Shown: positions 17,711-26,750, counted from the stretch's first letter. The stretch is DNA of 64,000 bases from Streptomyces canus (GCF_001514145.1 NZ_KQ948666.1:140015-204014), one strand, 5' to 3'. Made by a program: numbers and translations. The notes: generated by a model not told the origin, from the sequence alone.

Positions 17711-18085
17711 GTGACGACTTCGACTTCCCAGCAGGAGCTCTTCCGGTTCCTGGAGGACCGCTTCGCGTGCGCCCAGGCGTGCACCGAGTGCGCGCGGGCC
17801 TGTGCGCTGCGTGCGAGCCTGGTCGATCCGGACGGGACCGAGGAGCAGGAACTACTGCGACGCAAGGGCATCATGTGCGCCGAGGTGTGCGACGCCACCT
17901 GCCGTGTGCTGTCCGAGGACAACCATCTCGACGAGGCCGGTATCCGCGTCCAACTGGAATGGTGCCGGTCGGTCTGCCTGGAGTGCGCGCAGGTCCTCGA
18001 CCGGCATGCCGGCGCCGAGGACGCCGCCAAGGCGTGCCGTGAGTGCGCCCAGGCGTGCACGGACTTCATGGCGACCCTCGTCTGA
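17711..18085 (+). CDS. four-helix-bundle Cys-rich protein (DUF326 type)
   Basis: A 124-residue cytoplasmic protein starting at a GTG. Cysteines repeat along the helices in CxxxC patterns (CAQACTECARAC, MCAEVCDATC, WCRSVCLECAQ, ACRECAQAC). This is the pattern of DUF326 proteins, often named four-helix-bundle copper-binding proteins; relatives store Cu(I) through inward-facing Cys. No copper pump or CsoR repressor is adjacent, so the metal role is inferred from family only. Confidence 0.8.
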   Translation: MTTSTSQQELFRFLEDRFACAQACTECARACALRASLVDPDGTEEQELLRRKGIMCAEVCDATCRVLSEDNHLDEAGIRVQLEWCRSVCLECAQVLDRHAGAEDAAKACRECAQACTDFMATLV

Positions 18086-18212
18086 AAAAGCCTCTTCCGC
18101 GCCCGGGACGCCCGCCCGCGCCCGACGGACCCCTCCTGGCCGTTCCCAATTTCTGGAACACGTTCTACGGTGTGCGCCGTCAGGACCGGTTCAGGGGAGC
18201 CCTGGAGGCGCC

Positions 18213-19391
18213 GTGCATCTCGACCACACACCCGAGCAGCAGCGGCTGCGCACCGAACTGCGCACCTACTTCGCCGAGCTCGTCCCGGACAACGCGCACG
18301 CCCGTTTCACCGACCGCGACGCCCAGAAGCGCTTCTACCGTGACACCATCCGGCGCCTCGGAACGGACGGCTGGCTCGGCGTCGGCTGGCCCAAGGAATA
18401 CGGCGGCCGCGGCCTGACCGCCATGGAACAGTTCATCTTCTTCGACGAGGCCGCCCAGGCCGGCGTACCGCTGCCGCTGATGGCCCTCAACACCGTCGGG
18501 CCGACGATCATGCGGTACGGCACCGAGGAGCAGAAGTCCTGGTTCCTGCCGCGCATCCTGTCCGGGGAGATCGACTTCGCGATCGGCTACAGCGAGCCAG
18601 GCGCGGGCACCGACCTGGCCGCCCTGAAGACGCGCGCGGTGCGGGACGGCGACGAGTACGTCGTCAACGGGCACAAGATCTGGACCACCAACGGCGACAC
18701 CGCCGACTGGGTCTGGCTCGCCGTGCGCACCGACCCGGACGCCCCGCCGCACAAGGGCATCACCATGCTCCTGATGCCGACCACCGACCCCGGCTACTCC
18801 TGCACCGTCATCAACACCCTCGCCTCGCACGACACCACGGCCAGCTACTACGAGAACGTCCGCGTCCCCGTCTCGCACCGGGTCGGCGAGGAGAACCAGG
18901 GCTGGCGGCTGATCACCAACCAGCTCAACCACGAGCGGGTCACCCTCGCCGCCCACGGCACCATGGCGATCCGCGCCCTGCAGAACGTGCAGCGCTGGGC
19001 CATGGAGACCAAGCTCGCCGACGGCCGCCGCGTGATCGACCTGCCGTGGGTGCGCCGCCGTCTCGCCCAGACCCACACCCGCCTCGACGCGCTCAAGCTC
19101 CTGAACTGGCGGATGGTGGGCGCGGTGGAGGACGGCACGCTCACCCCGCAGGACGCCTCCGCGGTCAAGGTCTACGGCTCCGAGGCCCGCCGGGACGCCT
19201 ACGCGTGGCTCATGGAGATCGTCGCGGCGGCCGGCGCGCTGAAGGAGGGCTCCGCGGGCGCGGTCCTCCACGGCGAGCTGGAGCGTGGCTACCGCTCGGC
19301 GGTGATCTTCACCTTCGGCGGGGGCAACAACGAGATCCAGCGGGAGATCATCTCGTGGATCGGTCTGGGGATGCCGCGGGTACGGCGGTAG
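18213..19391 (+). CDS. acyl-CoA dehydrogenase
   Basis: A 392-residue FAD enzyme. I begin it at the GTG at 18213, where GGAGG lies 5 nt upstream and family homology starts (HLDHTPEQQRLRTELR). The N-terminal helical, middle beta and C-terminal helical domains are complete. Visible motifs are IGYSEPGAGTDLAALKT near residue 125, GHKIWTTNGD near 155, and the NNEIQREIISWIGLG C-terminal signature. It introduces the first double bond in acyl-CoA oxidation. It converges on an operon for an acyl-CoA ligase, an enoyl-CoA hydratase and an SDR, which could complete a small oxidation route. Confidence 0.9.
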   Translation: MHLDHTPEQQRLRTELRTYFAELVPDNAHARFTDRDAQKRFYRDTIRRLGTDGWLGVGWPKEYGGRGLTAMEQFIFFDEAAQAGVPLPLMALNTVGPTIMRYGTEEQKSWFLPRILSGEIDFAIGYSEPGAGTDLAALKTRAVRDGDEYVVNGHKIWTTNGDTADWVWLAVRTDPDAPPHKGITMLLMPTTDPGYSCTVINTLASHDTTASYYENVRVPVSHRVGEENQGWRLITNQLNHERVTLAAHGTMAIRALQNVQRWAMETKLADGRRVIDLPWVRRRLAQTHTRLDALKLLNWRMVGAVEDGTLTPQDASAVKVYGSEARRDAYAWLMEIVAAAGALKEGSAGAVLHGELERGYRSAVIFTFGGGNNEIQREIISWIGLGMPRVRR

Positions 19392-19413
19392 CACGCCCAC
19401 CCTCGAAACGGCG

Positions 19414-20172
19414 TCATCGGATGGAGGATCCGATGGAGATGCCGCCGTCCACGTCGAGGACGATGCCGGTGATGTAGCCGGCCGCCTCGCCGGCGAGGAA
19501 GGCCGCGGCTTCGGCGATGTCCTCGGGCCTGCCGGTGTGGCGCATCGGGATCTTGTTCGTGAGTTTGTCGCGTGCCGGGCCGTTCATGGAGGCGAGCATG
19601 GGGGTCTCGATCAGGCCGGGAGCGATGGCGTTGGCGGTGATGCCGTGGCGGGCGCCCTCCAGCGCGAGGGTGCGGGTCATACCGACGATGCCGGCCTTGG
19701 CCGCCACGTAGTTGGTCTGGCCGAAGTTCCCGCGCCATGACATGGACGAGAAGCTGACGATGCGTCCGTAGCCCTGGCGTTTCATGGGGCCGAACGCCGC
19801 GCGCGCACAGTGGAAGCCGCCGGTGAGGCTGACGTCGATGACCGCGTGCCAGTCGTCGTCGGTGATGTCCTCGACGCGGTTGTCGCGGATGATGCCGGCG
19901 TTGTTGACCAGCACGTCGAGGCGGCCGAGATCGGCGGTGACGCCAGTGATCCAGTCGTTGACCTGGGCGGAGTCGGTCACGTCCACCACGTCGGTACGGT
20001 GTTGTGCGTCGTGGGCGTCGGCGATGGTCCGGGCGGCACCGGTGAGCGCCTGTTCGTTGACGTCGGCCAGCGCGACGGTGGCGCCCTCGGCGGCGAACCG
20101 GGTCGCCATGGCGAGGCCGAGACCTTGTGCGGCCCCCGTGATGGCGACGACGCGTCCGTGGTAGCGGTTCAC
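19414..20172 (-). CDS. SDR oxidoreductase, probable 3-hydroxyacyl-CoA-type dehydrogenase
   Basis: A 252-residue classical SDR. It has TGAAQGLG at the cofactor loop, an acidic LADVN at the end of beta-2 (NAD preference), NNAG near residue 89, a Ser in SFSSMSW, and YVAAKAG near residue 155. It ends in VDGGISIGSSIR. It is the last gene of a three-gene operon and overlaps the hydratase gene by 4 nt (ATGA). With the upstream ligase and hydratase, oxidation of a hydroxyacyl-CoA intermediate is the simplest role. Confidence 0.88.
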   Translation of the reverse strand: MNRYHGRVVAITGAAQGLGLAMATRFAAEGATVALADVNEQALTGAARTIADAHDAQHRTDVVDVTDSAQVNDWITGVTADLGRLDVLVNNAGIIRDNRVEDITDDDWHAVIDVSLTGGFHCARAAFGPMKRQGYGRIVSFSSMSWRGNFGQTNYVAAKAGIVGMTRTLALEGARHGITANAIAPGLIETPMLASMNGPARDKLTNKIPMRHTGRPEDIAEAAAFLAGEAAGYITGIVLDVDGGISIGSSIR

Positions 20173-20957
20173 TTGGTGTCTGCTTTCGTGGTCCGGAGGG
20201 CGAGGAAGGCACGCAGGGCGTCGGCCACCGAGCTCGCCGACCAGTTGTCGGCGAAGGTGGCCAGTTCCTCGCGCAGGGCGTGCTCAGGGGCGGTGCCGTC
20301 GATCAGGTGCAGCAGCGTCTTGAGCCGTTGCTGGGCCGGGCTGCTTCGGTCGGCCAGTTGCCGGCAGATGCGGGTGGCGGTGGCGTCTAGGTCGGCTGCG
20401 GGCACGATCGCCCGGATCCAGCCGGTGTGCGCGAAGGCGGTCGCGGGCAGCAGTTCGCCGGTGAGCAGGAGCCAGCGCGACAGTCCGCGTCCGACCGCAC
20501 CGGGAAGCCGGACGCTCGACCCGCTGGCCGGTACCAGCCGCCGCATGACGTGGCCGTCGCCGATGAGCGTCGTGTCGGCGGCGACGACGACATCGCAGGC
20601 CAGCGCGAGTTCGAGGCCCCCGGCGACGGCGTGACCGTGGAGCACGGCGACCCAGGGCTTCGGGCTGGCCGCGATGCGGCTGAAGCAGGCCGACACGTCG
20701 GCGAGGAAGCCGACCGGGTTCTCGCCCCGCTCGTGCAGCTGAAGGAACTGGTGGAAGTCCCCGCCGGCACAGAAGCTCGGCCCGTTGCCCGCCACGGCGA
20801 TGACCGCTGTGCCGGGGTCGGCCTCGGCGCTGGTGATCTGCTTGTCCAGGGCTTCCACGAGGGTGACGTCGAGGGCGTTGCGCCGCTCGGGGCGGTTGAG
20901 CAACAGCCACCGGACGGGGCCGCGTTGTTCGACGAGGAGAGGTGCGGTGTCGGTCAA
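20169..20957 (-). CDS. enoyl-CoA hydratase/isomerase family protein
   Basis: A 262-residue crotonase-fold protein. The oxyanion-hole strands are AGNGPSFCAGGDFHQFLQ near residue 65 and HGHAVAGGLELALACDVV near residue 108. The C-terminal trimerisation helices are complete. It overlaps its neighbours by 4 nt on both sides, so the three genes are translationally coupled. It is expected to hydrate or isomerise the acyl-CoA formed by the ligase and dehydrogenase encoded next to it. The catalytic Glu positions are not canonical in every place, so isomerase or hydrolase activity is possible. Confidence 0.85.
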   Translation of the reverse strand: MTDTAPLLVEQRGPVRWLLLNRPERRNALDVTLVEALDKQITSAEADPGTAVIAVAGNGPSFCAGGDFHQFLQLHERGENPVGFLADVSACFSRIAASPKPWVAVLHGHAVAGGLELALACDVVVAADTTLIGDGHVMRRLVPASGSSVRLPGAVGRGLSRWLLLTGELLPATAFAHTGWIRAIVPAADLDATATRICRQLADRSSPAQQRLKTLLHLIDGTAPEHALREELATFADNWSASSVADALRAFLALRTTKADTK

Positions 20958-22597
20958 CGGGACTCCGGGGTGGCCAGTTCGGTGCGTCGGCGGCTGCGCA
21001 GCAGGTAGCGCTGGGTCTTGCCGCTGGGGGTTTTGGGCAGGGCGTCGATGAAGTGGATGGTGCGCGGGTAGGCGTGGGCGGCGTAGCGGGTCTTGACCAG
21101 CAGCTGGAGTTCGGTGGCCAGTTCCGGCGAGGCGTCGCTTCCGTCACGCGGGACGACGTAGGCCTCGATGACCTCGCCGCGGACGTCGTCGGGTGCGCCG
21201 ATGACGCTGCACTCGGCGACGGCGGGGTGCTGGGCGAGGACGCTCTCGATCTCGAACGGGCCGATCCGGTAGCCGGCCATGATGATGACGTCGTCGTCGC
21301 GGGAGGAGAAGAAGAAGTCGCCGTCCGCGTCGATGCGCCCGGCGTCGCCCGTGAGGTACCAGCGGCCGTCGGCGGTGAATTTCGCGCCGGCCTGCCCGGG
21401 GACCTGGTAGCCGCTGAAGGTCATCAGGGGGCTTTCGGCGACGTCGATCGCGACCCGCCCGAGCACGCCCGGTCCGGCGGGCTCGTCCTTCTCGTCGGCC
21501 AGGACGGTGAGGCTCCAGCCGGGCAGCGGCCGGCCCATCGAGCCGGTCTTGAGGGGGCGGGCGAGTTCGGGATGGTGGTGGTTGGCCAGGGGCATGCCGA
21601 CTTCGGTCTGGCCGAAGTGGTCGTGCACGGCCAGGCCGAGCGCGGAGGCGGCCCACTCGTTGACCTCGGGGGTCAGTGGCTCGCCCGCGCTGGACGCCCG
21701 TTCCAGCCGCAGCTTCTGCGGCACGGGCACCGGCGAGGAGCGCAGTCCCCGGTACACGGTCGGGGCGGCGGTGAAGTCGGTGACCTGGTGGTCGACGAGG
21801 GTGCGCCAGGTCGTCTCCGGGGAGAACCCGCCGGACAGCAGCAGGCTGGTGATTCCGGCGGCCATCGGGGCGACGATGGCCGCGTACAGGCCGTAGGCCC
21901 AGCCGGGGTCGGCGGCGCACCAGTAGCTGCTGTCCTGGGTGACACCGAGGCCGTACTCCAGGTAGATCTGCCATCCGGTGATGTAGGAGACGGGGTGGAT
22001 GACGCCCTTGGGCTTGCCGGTGGTGCCGGAGGTGAACATGTGCACCAGCGGTCCGTCCCCGCCGGCGGTGACGGCGGGCACCGGTTCCGGGGACGCGGCC
22101 GCCATGAGGTCGGCCAGCGACGCGTCGCCGTGCTGTGCGCCGCTTCCGGTGACGACGAGGCGGCGCTGGGGGTCGTCCGGCATGTCGGGGCCCGGGTCGA
22201 GTTTGTGGCGCTGGTCCGGGTCGACGACCACCACTCGCGCACCGGAGCCTTCCAGGCGCAGGGCGATGGCCTGGGGTGCGAACGCGGTGAACAGCGGGAC
22301 GTAGACCGCGCCGAGCCGCCAGATCGCGAGGATGACGGTAACCAGGTCGGTGCCCTTGCCCATCAAGGTCGCCACCCTGTCACCCGGACCGACGCCAAGC
22401 CCGTGTAGCGCCCGCGCACAGCGGTGGGAGTCCGCGGCGAGCTCTCCGTAGGACAGTGCGGAAGTCTCACCGGCGGCGTCGACGACGGTGAACGCGACGC
22501 GGTCGGCGGGATGCCGGTCGCACAGCAGCCCGGCCACATTGAGGGAGGGTGCCGCGAAGGTCGCGGTCAGTTCGGTGACCCGGTCGGCGGCGCTCAC
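20954..22597 (-). CDS. AMP-binding acyl-CoA synthetase
   Basis: A 547-residue adenylate-forming ligase. It has the P-loop-like motif MFTSGTTGKPKGVIHP near residue 185, the A5 region DHFGQTEVGMPLA near 315, the GRPLPGWSLTV strand, YLTGDAGRIDADGDFFF near 415 and the catalytic Lys in LPKTPSGKTQRYLLR near 528. It most resembles short- and medium-chain acyl-CoA synthetases. First gene of the operon with a hydratase and an SDR. A 14-bp palindrome 110 nt upstream is a candidate operator. Confidence 0.9.
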   Translation of the reverse strand: MSAADRVTELTATFAAPSLNVAGLLCDRHPADRVAFTVVDAAGETSALSYGELAADSHRCARALHGLGVGPGDRVATLMGKGTDLVTVILAIWRLGAVYVPLFTAFAPQAIALRLEGSGARVVVVDPDQRHKLDPGPDMPDDPQRRLVVTGSGAQHGDASLADLMAAASPEPVPAVTAGGDGPLVHMFTSGTTGKPKGVIHPVSYITGWQIYLEYGLGVTQDSSYWCAADPGWAYGLYAAIVAPMAAGITSLLLSGGFSPETTWRTLVDHQVTDFTAAPTVYRGLRSSPVPVPQKLRLERASSAGEPLTPEVNEWAASALGLAVHDHFGQTEVGMPLANHHHPELARPLKTGSMGRPLPGWSLTVLADEKDEPAGPGVLGRVAIDVAESPLMTFSGYQVPGQAGAKFTADGRWYLTGDAGRIDADGDFFFSSRDDDVIIMAGYRIGPFEIESVLAQHPAVAECSVIGAPDDVRGEVIEAYVVPRDGSDASPELATELQLLVKTRYAAHAYPRTIHFIDALPKTPSGKTQRYLLRSRRRTELATPESR

Positions 22598-22911
22598 TGC
22601 TGGCCCTTGCGGTCGATGATGGGCAACCGTACGTCTATGTCGTATATGTGCTGCATCGGTGCTCCTCGTCGAGCCGACGGCGTGCTGTGATGTGGGTACG
22701 TTAAGAGGTACGTACGTACCCTGTCAATTACCAATCGGGAGGCTGACCTCGCGTTGTACGACGGGAGCTGCTCGGCGGCGCGAGTCGCGTTTCCGGCCGC
22801 TGCGGAGACCCGGGCCCTGCACGCCTACCTCTGCGGGCACAACGCCAACGCTCGCGGGAGGACGTCCACTTCGCCGCATCTTGAGGGCTTCGTTCGAGCG
22901 GGCAACCAGAC
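22598..22911. other. promoter region of the ligase-hydratase-SDR operon
   Basis: This 314-bp interval lies between the operon start and the end of a small membrane-protein gene on the same strand. No coding signal is visible. It holds the palindrome at 22707 (listed separately) and an AT-richer patch around 22620-22660, the likely core promoter. Confidence 0.5.
22707..22720. promoter_or_regulatory. palindromic operator candidate upstream of the ligase operon
   Basis: GGTACGTACGTACC is a perfect 14-bp palindrome, preceded at 22695 by a further GGTACG half-site. It is about 110 nt from the ligase start. The form fits a TetR-family site, but no TetR gene is adjacent, so the regulator is unknown. 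Confidence 0.5.
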
Positions 22912-23118
22912 TCAGCGTCGCCGCCCTGGGAACAGGGCGCTGATCGTCGCGCACACGATCGCCCCGAACAGCAACCCGCCCCACGGCATCCCGCCCGGAC
23001 GATGGGTCGTCGCCACGTAGCGGAGGGAGCCGAGCCCACCGGCCACGACGAAGACAGCGAAGCCTCGAAGCGCGTACCACCATCTCGGGCGGGCCATCTC
23101 TGAAGTCACGGGAGGCAT
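22912..23118 (-). CDS. small two-helix membrane protein
   Basis: A 68-residue hypothetical protein starting at the ATG at 23118 with GGGG a few bases upstream. Two hydrophobic segments are visible (ALRGFAVFVVAGGLGSL and WGGLLFGAIVCATISALF), with positive charge at both ends (MARPRWW and PGRRR), giving a hairpin topology. No family was recognised. Confidence 0.5.
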   Translation of the reverse strand: MPPVTSEMARPRWWYALRGFAVFVVAGGLGSLRYVATTHRPGGMPWGGLLFGAIVCATISALFPGRRR

Positions 23119-23194
23119 TGTCCCCACGCGGCAGCAGGTGACCGGGCCCTGACGACTGACCACCCGGCATGCCGGTGAACCATGCGGTACGGCG

Positions 23195-23687
23195 TTAGTG
23201 GCGTCCGGTGCGCGGTGTCGGCGTGCCGCGCTCCGACTCCGGGAAGCGATGCAGCATCGCGCGCAGTTCATCGGCGTCGACGTTGGCACCGAAAGCTTCG
23301 GTGCCCGGCTCCAGCCGTACCCCCGAGGCCAGCGGGCCCGCGACGACAGGGGCGAAGCCGAGGTCGTCGACGAGGCGTGAGACGGTGATGAGGTCCTCGG
23401 GGGTCGTCACCTGCGATGGCGATGGCTTTGCGGCCACGGATTCCGGCGGGCCGGGCCCCGTTCTCGAGGTCGTGGTAGCCCATATGGTTGAAGGCCTTGA
23501 CCACGCGGGCGCCGGACAGGAATTCCTGCACGAACTCGCTCGACGAGGTGCGCGGGTCGGTGAGGTCCGGGCGGATGCCGTCGACCTCCCACCAGTAGTT
23601 CATCGCGTCGATGGCGAGTTTGCCCTGGTTCGTGACCGTCTCGTCGTCAGCGGGCTCGCCGAGGCCCGGCAGCCTGTCGACCCACAC
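23195..23687 (-). pseudogene. remnant of an NADPH-dependent F420 reductase-like gene
   Basis: One frame (23687 down to about 23400) encodes KLAIDAMNYWWEVDG, DLTDPRTSSSEFVQEFL and ARVVKAFNHMGYHDLE, typical of NADP-binding F420-dependent oxidoreductase-like proteins. A second frame then continues with EDLITVSRLVDDLGFAPV and FGANVDADELRAML to a stop at 23195. The switch lies near a run of five G at about 23399-23403, consistent with a one-base insertion. The N-terminal 90-100 residues with the GxGxxG cofactor loop are absent, so the gene is truncated as well as frameshifted. Confidence 0.75.
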
Positions 23688-23734
23688 ACCTACGGCCGCC
23701 GCGCCTGACCCTCGGCCAGGGCGCAGTCAGCCGC

Positions 23735-25624
23735 TCACGGGGTGTGACGGGCGCGGCGGAGGACCGGGCGCAGGGTTTCGATGACGCCGGGGTCGTCCAC
23801 CGTGGACGGGATGGGTTCGTCGCGGCCGTCGGCGATGCCGCGCATGGTCTTGCGCAGGATCTTGCCCGACCGGGTCTTGGGCAGGGCGGCCACGACCGTG
23901 ACGTCCTTGAGGGAGGCCACGGCTCCGATGCGCTCGCGTACGAGCTGGACGAGTTCGGCCTCGACCTCGCCCGGTTCGCGGCCGGTGCCTGCCTTGAGGA
24001 CGACCAAGCCGCGCGGTACCTGTCCCTTGAGTTCGTCGGCGACGCCGATGACGGCGCATTCGGCGACGTCGGGGTGGGCGGCCAGGGCCTCTTCCATGCT
24101 GCCGGTGGACAGCCGGTGTCCGGCGACGTTGATGACGTCGTCGGTGCGGCCCATGACGAAGACATAGCCGTCGTCGTCGAGGTGGCCGCTGTCACCGGTG
24201 AGGTAGTAGCCGTCGTAGCCGGACAGGTAGGAGGCGATGTAGCGGTTGTCGTCGTTCCAGAGGGTGGGCAGTGCGCCGGGCGGCAGGGGGAGTTTGACGA
24301 CGATCGCGCCGTCGACGCCCGCGGGTACGGGCTCGCCCGAGGCGTCGAGGACGCGGACGTCCCAGCCAGGCAGGGGGCGGCTGGGGGAGCCGGGCTTGAT
24401 GGGGGCGGCTTCGATGCCCACCGGGTTGGCGACGATGGGCCAGCCGGTCTCGGTCTGCCACCAGTGGTCGACCACCGGGACGCCCAGGAGCGCGCTCGCC
24501 CAGTGATAGGTCTCGGGGTCGAGACGCTCGCCGGCGAGGAAGAGGTAGCGCAGGTGGGAGAGGTCGTGGCCGGCGGTGAGCGCTCCCTTCGGGTCCTCCT
24601 TCCTGATCGCCCGGAAGGCGGTGGGTGCCGTGAACATGGTCTTGACCCGGTACTCGGCGGCCACCCGCCAGAACTGGCTCGCGTCCGGAGTGCCGACCGG
24701 CTTGCCCTCGTACAGGACCGTCGTCGCGCCGGCCAGCAGGGGCCCGTAGACGATGTAGGAGTGGCCGACGACCCAGCCGACGTCGGAGCCGGTGAACATC
24801 GTCTCGCCCGCGCCCACGTCGTAGACGGCGCCCATCGACCAGTGCAGGGCGACCGCGTAGCCGCCGCAATCACGGACGACTCCCTTGGGTTTTCCGGTCG
24901 TTCCTGACGTGTAAAGGATGTACAGGGGGTCAGTGGCGGCGACGGGAACGCAGTCGGCCTGCGGCGCGGCGGCGACCAGGTCGGCCCAGTCGAGATCGTC
25001 GGACCCCAACTCGGCCCGTTCCTGCGGACGTTGCAGGATCACACTCTTCTCCGGTTTGTGGGCCGCGAGGTCGATCGCCTGGTCGAGCAGCGGCTTGTAC
25101 GCGATGACGCGCTTGCCCTCGATGCCGCAGGAGGCGGAGACGACCACCTTGGGGGCCGCGTCGTCGATACGGAGGGCGAGTTCGCGCGGGGCGAACCCGC
25201 CGAAGACGACCGAGTGGACCGCGCCGATCCGTGCGCAGGCCAGCATCGCGATGGCGGCCTCGGGGACCATCGGCATGTAGATCACCACGCGGTCGCCGTG
25301 CCCCACGCCGAGCTGCGCGAGCGCTCCCGCGAAGGCCGCCACCTCGCCCCTCAGCTGCGCGTAGGTGTAGGTGCGGCGGGTGTCGGTCACGGGGGAGTCG
25401 TAGACGAGCGCGGGTTGTTCGCCACGGCCGGCTTCGACGTGCCGGTCGAGCGCGTTGAAACAGACGTTGAGCCGCCCGTCGGGAAACCAGCGGTAGAACG
25501 GTGCGCCCGAGGAATCCAGGGCACGTTGCGGGGTGACATCCCAGTCGATGCCCTCGGCCGCCTTCAGCCAGAAGCTCTCCGGGTCCTCGGTACTGGCGCG
25601 GAAGACATCCTCGTACGTTCCCAT
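23735..25624 (-). CDS. propionate/acetate-CoA ligase (PrpE-like acyl-CoA synthetase)
   Basis: A 629-residue adenylate-forming enzyme. The start at 25624 has AAAGGAG 7 nt upstream and begins MGTYEDVFRASTEDP. Core motifs are ILYTSGTTGKPKGVV near residue 235, WWQTETGWPI near 395, the YLTGDSGHLDDDGY hinge near 480 and the acylatable Lys in LPKTRSGKILRKTM near 595. The N-terminal domain WYVAPERALD-equivalent and DRHVEAGRG match the acetyl/propionyl-CoA synthetase subfamily. It activates short carboxylic acids with ATP and CoA. Activity may be controlled by acetylation of the conserved Lys, as known for the family. Confidence 0.87.
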   Translation of the reverse strand: MGTYEDVFRASTEDPESFWLKAAEGIDWDVTPQRALDSSGAPFYRWFPDGRLNVCFNALDRHVEAGRGEQPALVYDSPVTDTRRTYTYAQLRGEVAAFAGALAQLGVGHGDRVVIYMPMVPEAAIAMLACARIGAVHSVVFGGFAPRELALRIDDAAPKVVVSASCGIEGKRVIAYKPLLDQAIDLAAHKPEKSVILQRPQERAELGSDDLDWADLVAAAPQADCVPVAATDPLYILYTSGTTGKPKGVVRDCGGYAVALHWSMGAVYDVGAGETMFTGSDVGWVVGHSYIVYGPLLAGATTVLYEGKPVGTPDASQFWRVAAEYRVKTMFTAPTAFRAIRKEDPKGALTAGHDLSHLRYLFLAGERLDPETYHWASALLGVPVVDHWWQTETGWPIVANPVGIEAAPIKPGSPSRPLPGWDVRVLDASGEPVPAGVDGAIVVKLPLPPGALPTLWNDDNRYIASYLSGYDGYYLTGDSGHLDDDGYVFVMGRTDDVINVAGHRLSTGSMEEALAAHPDVAECAVIGVADELKGQVPRGLVVLKAGTGREPGEVEAELVQLVRERIGAVASLKDVTVVAALPKTRSGKILRKTMRGIADGRDEPIPSTVDDPGVIETLRPVLRRARHTP

Positions 25625-25688
25625 CGCGCACTCCTTTGTGGCATCGAGGGACGGTGGTGGGACCGCGTGCGAAACGGTGTCGGACACA

Positions 25689-25711
25689 CGTACCGCATGC
25701 CGGCCGGTACG
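25689..25711. terminator. stem-loop between hydrolase and PrpE-like genes
   Basis: CGTACCG and CGGTACG arms flank a 9-nt spacer. The element lies 26 nt after the stop of the hydrolase gene that ends at 25737 and 65 nt before the PrpE-like start, on the same strand. It could be a terminator or an operator for the ligase gene. Confidence 0.45.
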
Positions 25712-25736
25712 GTCGAGCCGTCAGCGCGGCTGCTGC

Positions 25737-26648
25737 TCACGCGCCGAGGTGCTCACGCAGCCACTGGCCCATCTGCTGGATGGCCTGGTCCACCTCGGGT
25801 ACCCGCCCCGCGCCCAGGACGAACGAGTGCTGTCCCTCGGGCATCGGGTGGACCTCGGAGGTGACCTTGAAGTCCGCGAGCCGGCGGCCGAGCTCGGCGC
25901 CGTCGTCGGCGAGGGTCTCGTACTCGCCGTAGTGGACGGTCGTGGGCGGCAGACCGGTGAGGTCGGCGTTCGCGATGCTGATCCCGGGTGAGGTGAAGTC
26001 CACGGCGGGGTCCTGCAGCCATGCTCCGCGGAAGAGTTCCAGCGTGCCCCGGCTGAGCATCTTGTCGTTGTCCTCGTTCTCGTCCACCGACGCGTTCTGG
26101 AGGGTGAGGTCGGTCCACGGCGAGACGCTGACGATCGCGCCCGGCGTCGCCTCGCCCTTCGCGAGCAGACGCAGCGGCAGCATCACCGCGAGGGTACCGC
26201 CGATCGAGTGACCGGTGCTGCCGATGTTCCGCGGCTCGTAGCCCCGCGAGAGCAGCCAGCGGTAGGCCGTCTCGGCGTCGTCGAGCTGGGCGGGATAGGG
26301 GTGCTCGGGCGCCAGGCGGAAGTCCACGACGAGGGAGCGGGCTCCGGCCGCCTTCGCGATGTGGCCGGCCGCCTTGCGGTCCGAGTGCATCGAAGCGGTG
26401 ACGGATCCGCCGAAGTGGAAGTGGAGCAGCGCCCGGTCGGGGTCGGCTCCTTCGGGGATGGCCCACAGGGCGGGGACGCCGCCCGCGTCCACCTCGGCGT
26501 AGGTGACGCCTTCCGGCTCGGTCGACGCCTTGTGGTTCGAGTCGACGATGTCGCGGATGACGGCCAGGTCGAGGCCGGGTGTGGCCGACTTGGCGCTCAC
26601 GCCCGCCAGGAACTCCGCGAACTCGTGTGCCTCGGGGCTTACTCCCAT
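25737..26648 (-). CDS. alpha/beta hydrolase of the hormone-sensitive-lipase family
   Basis: A 303-residue esterase-type hydrolase. The oxyanion motif is HFHFGGSV near residue 80 (HGG variant), the nucleophile elbow is STGHSIGGTLAV near 150, and the acid/His region is near GQHSFVLGAGRVPEVD at the C-terminus. HSL-family bacterial members cleave short-chain esters or lactones. A close paralogue lies at 40959. The palindrome at 26727 and a TATACT box read on the minus strand lie about 80 nt upstream. Confidence 0.85.
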   Translation of the reverse strand: MGVSPEAHEFAEFLAGVSAKSATPGLDLAVIRDIVDSNHKASTEPEGVTYAEVDAGGVPALWAIPEGADPDRALLHFHFGGSVTASMHSDRKAAGHIAKAAGARSLVVDFRLAPEHPYPAQLDDAETAYRWLLSRGYEPRNIGSTGHSIGGTLAVMLPLRLLAKGEATPGAIVSVSPWTDLTLQNASVDENEDNDKMLSRGTLELFRGAWLQDPAVDFTSPGISIANADLTGLPPTTVHYGEYETLADDGAELGRRLADFKVTSEVHPMPEGQHSFVLGAGRVPEVDQAIQQMGQWLREHLGA

Positions 26649-26726
26649 GGTGGTGCTCCTACTCAGACGGGTGCCGGGTGGGGGTTACCCGCAGCCGGGT
26701 CGGTGTGGTGGCCATGACGCTACTCG

Positions 26727-26750
26727 CTGAGTATAGGAAAGTAAACTCAG
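26727..26750. promoter_or_regulatory. CTGAGT-N12-ACTCAG palindrome, copy 1
   Basis: A 24-bp inverted repeat with arms CTGAGT (26727-26732) and ACTCAG (26745-26750). The inside reads ATAGGAAAGTAA. Two other copies are at 37583 and 60857. It sits about 80 nt upstream of the minus-strand HSL-type hydrolase gene and overlaps the last bases of the TetR gene. Read on the minus strand it contains TATACT, a good -10 hexamer. Copies 2 and 3 precede HxlR genes, so this is probably an HxlR-type operator whose own regulator gene is no longer here. Confidence 0.6.
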
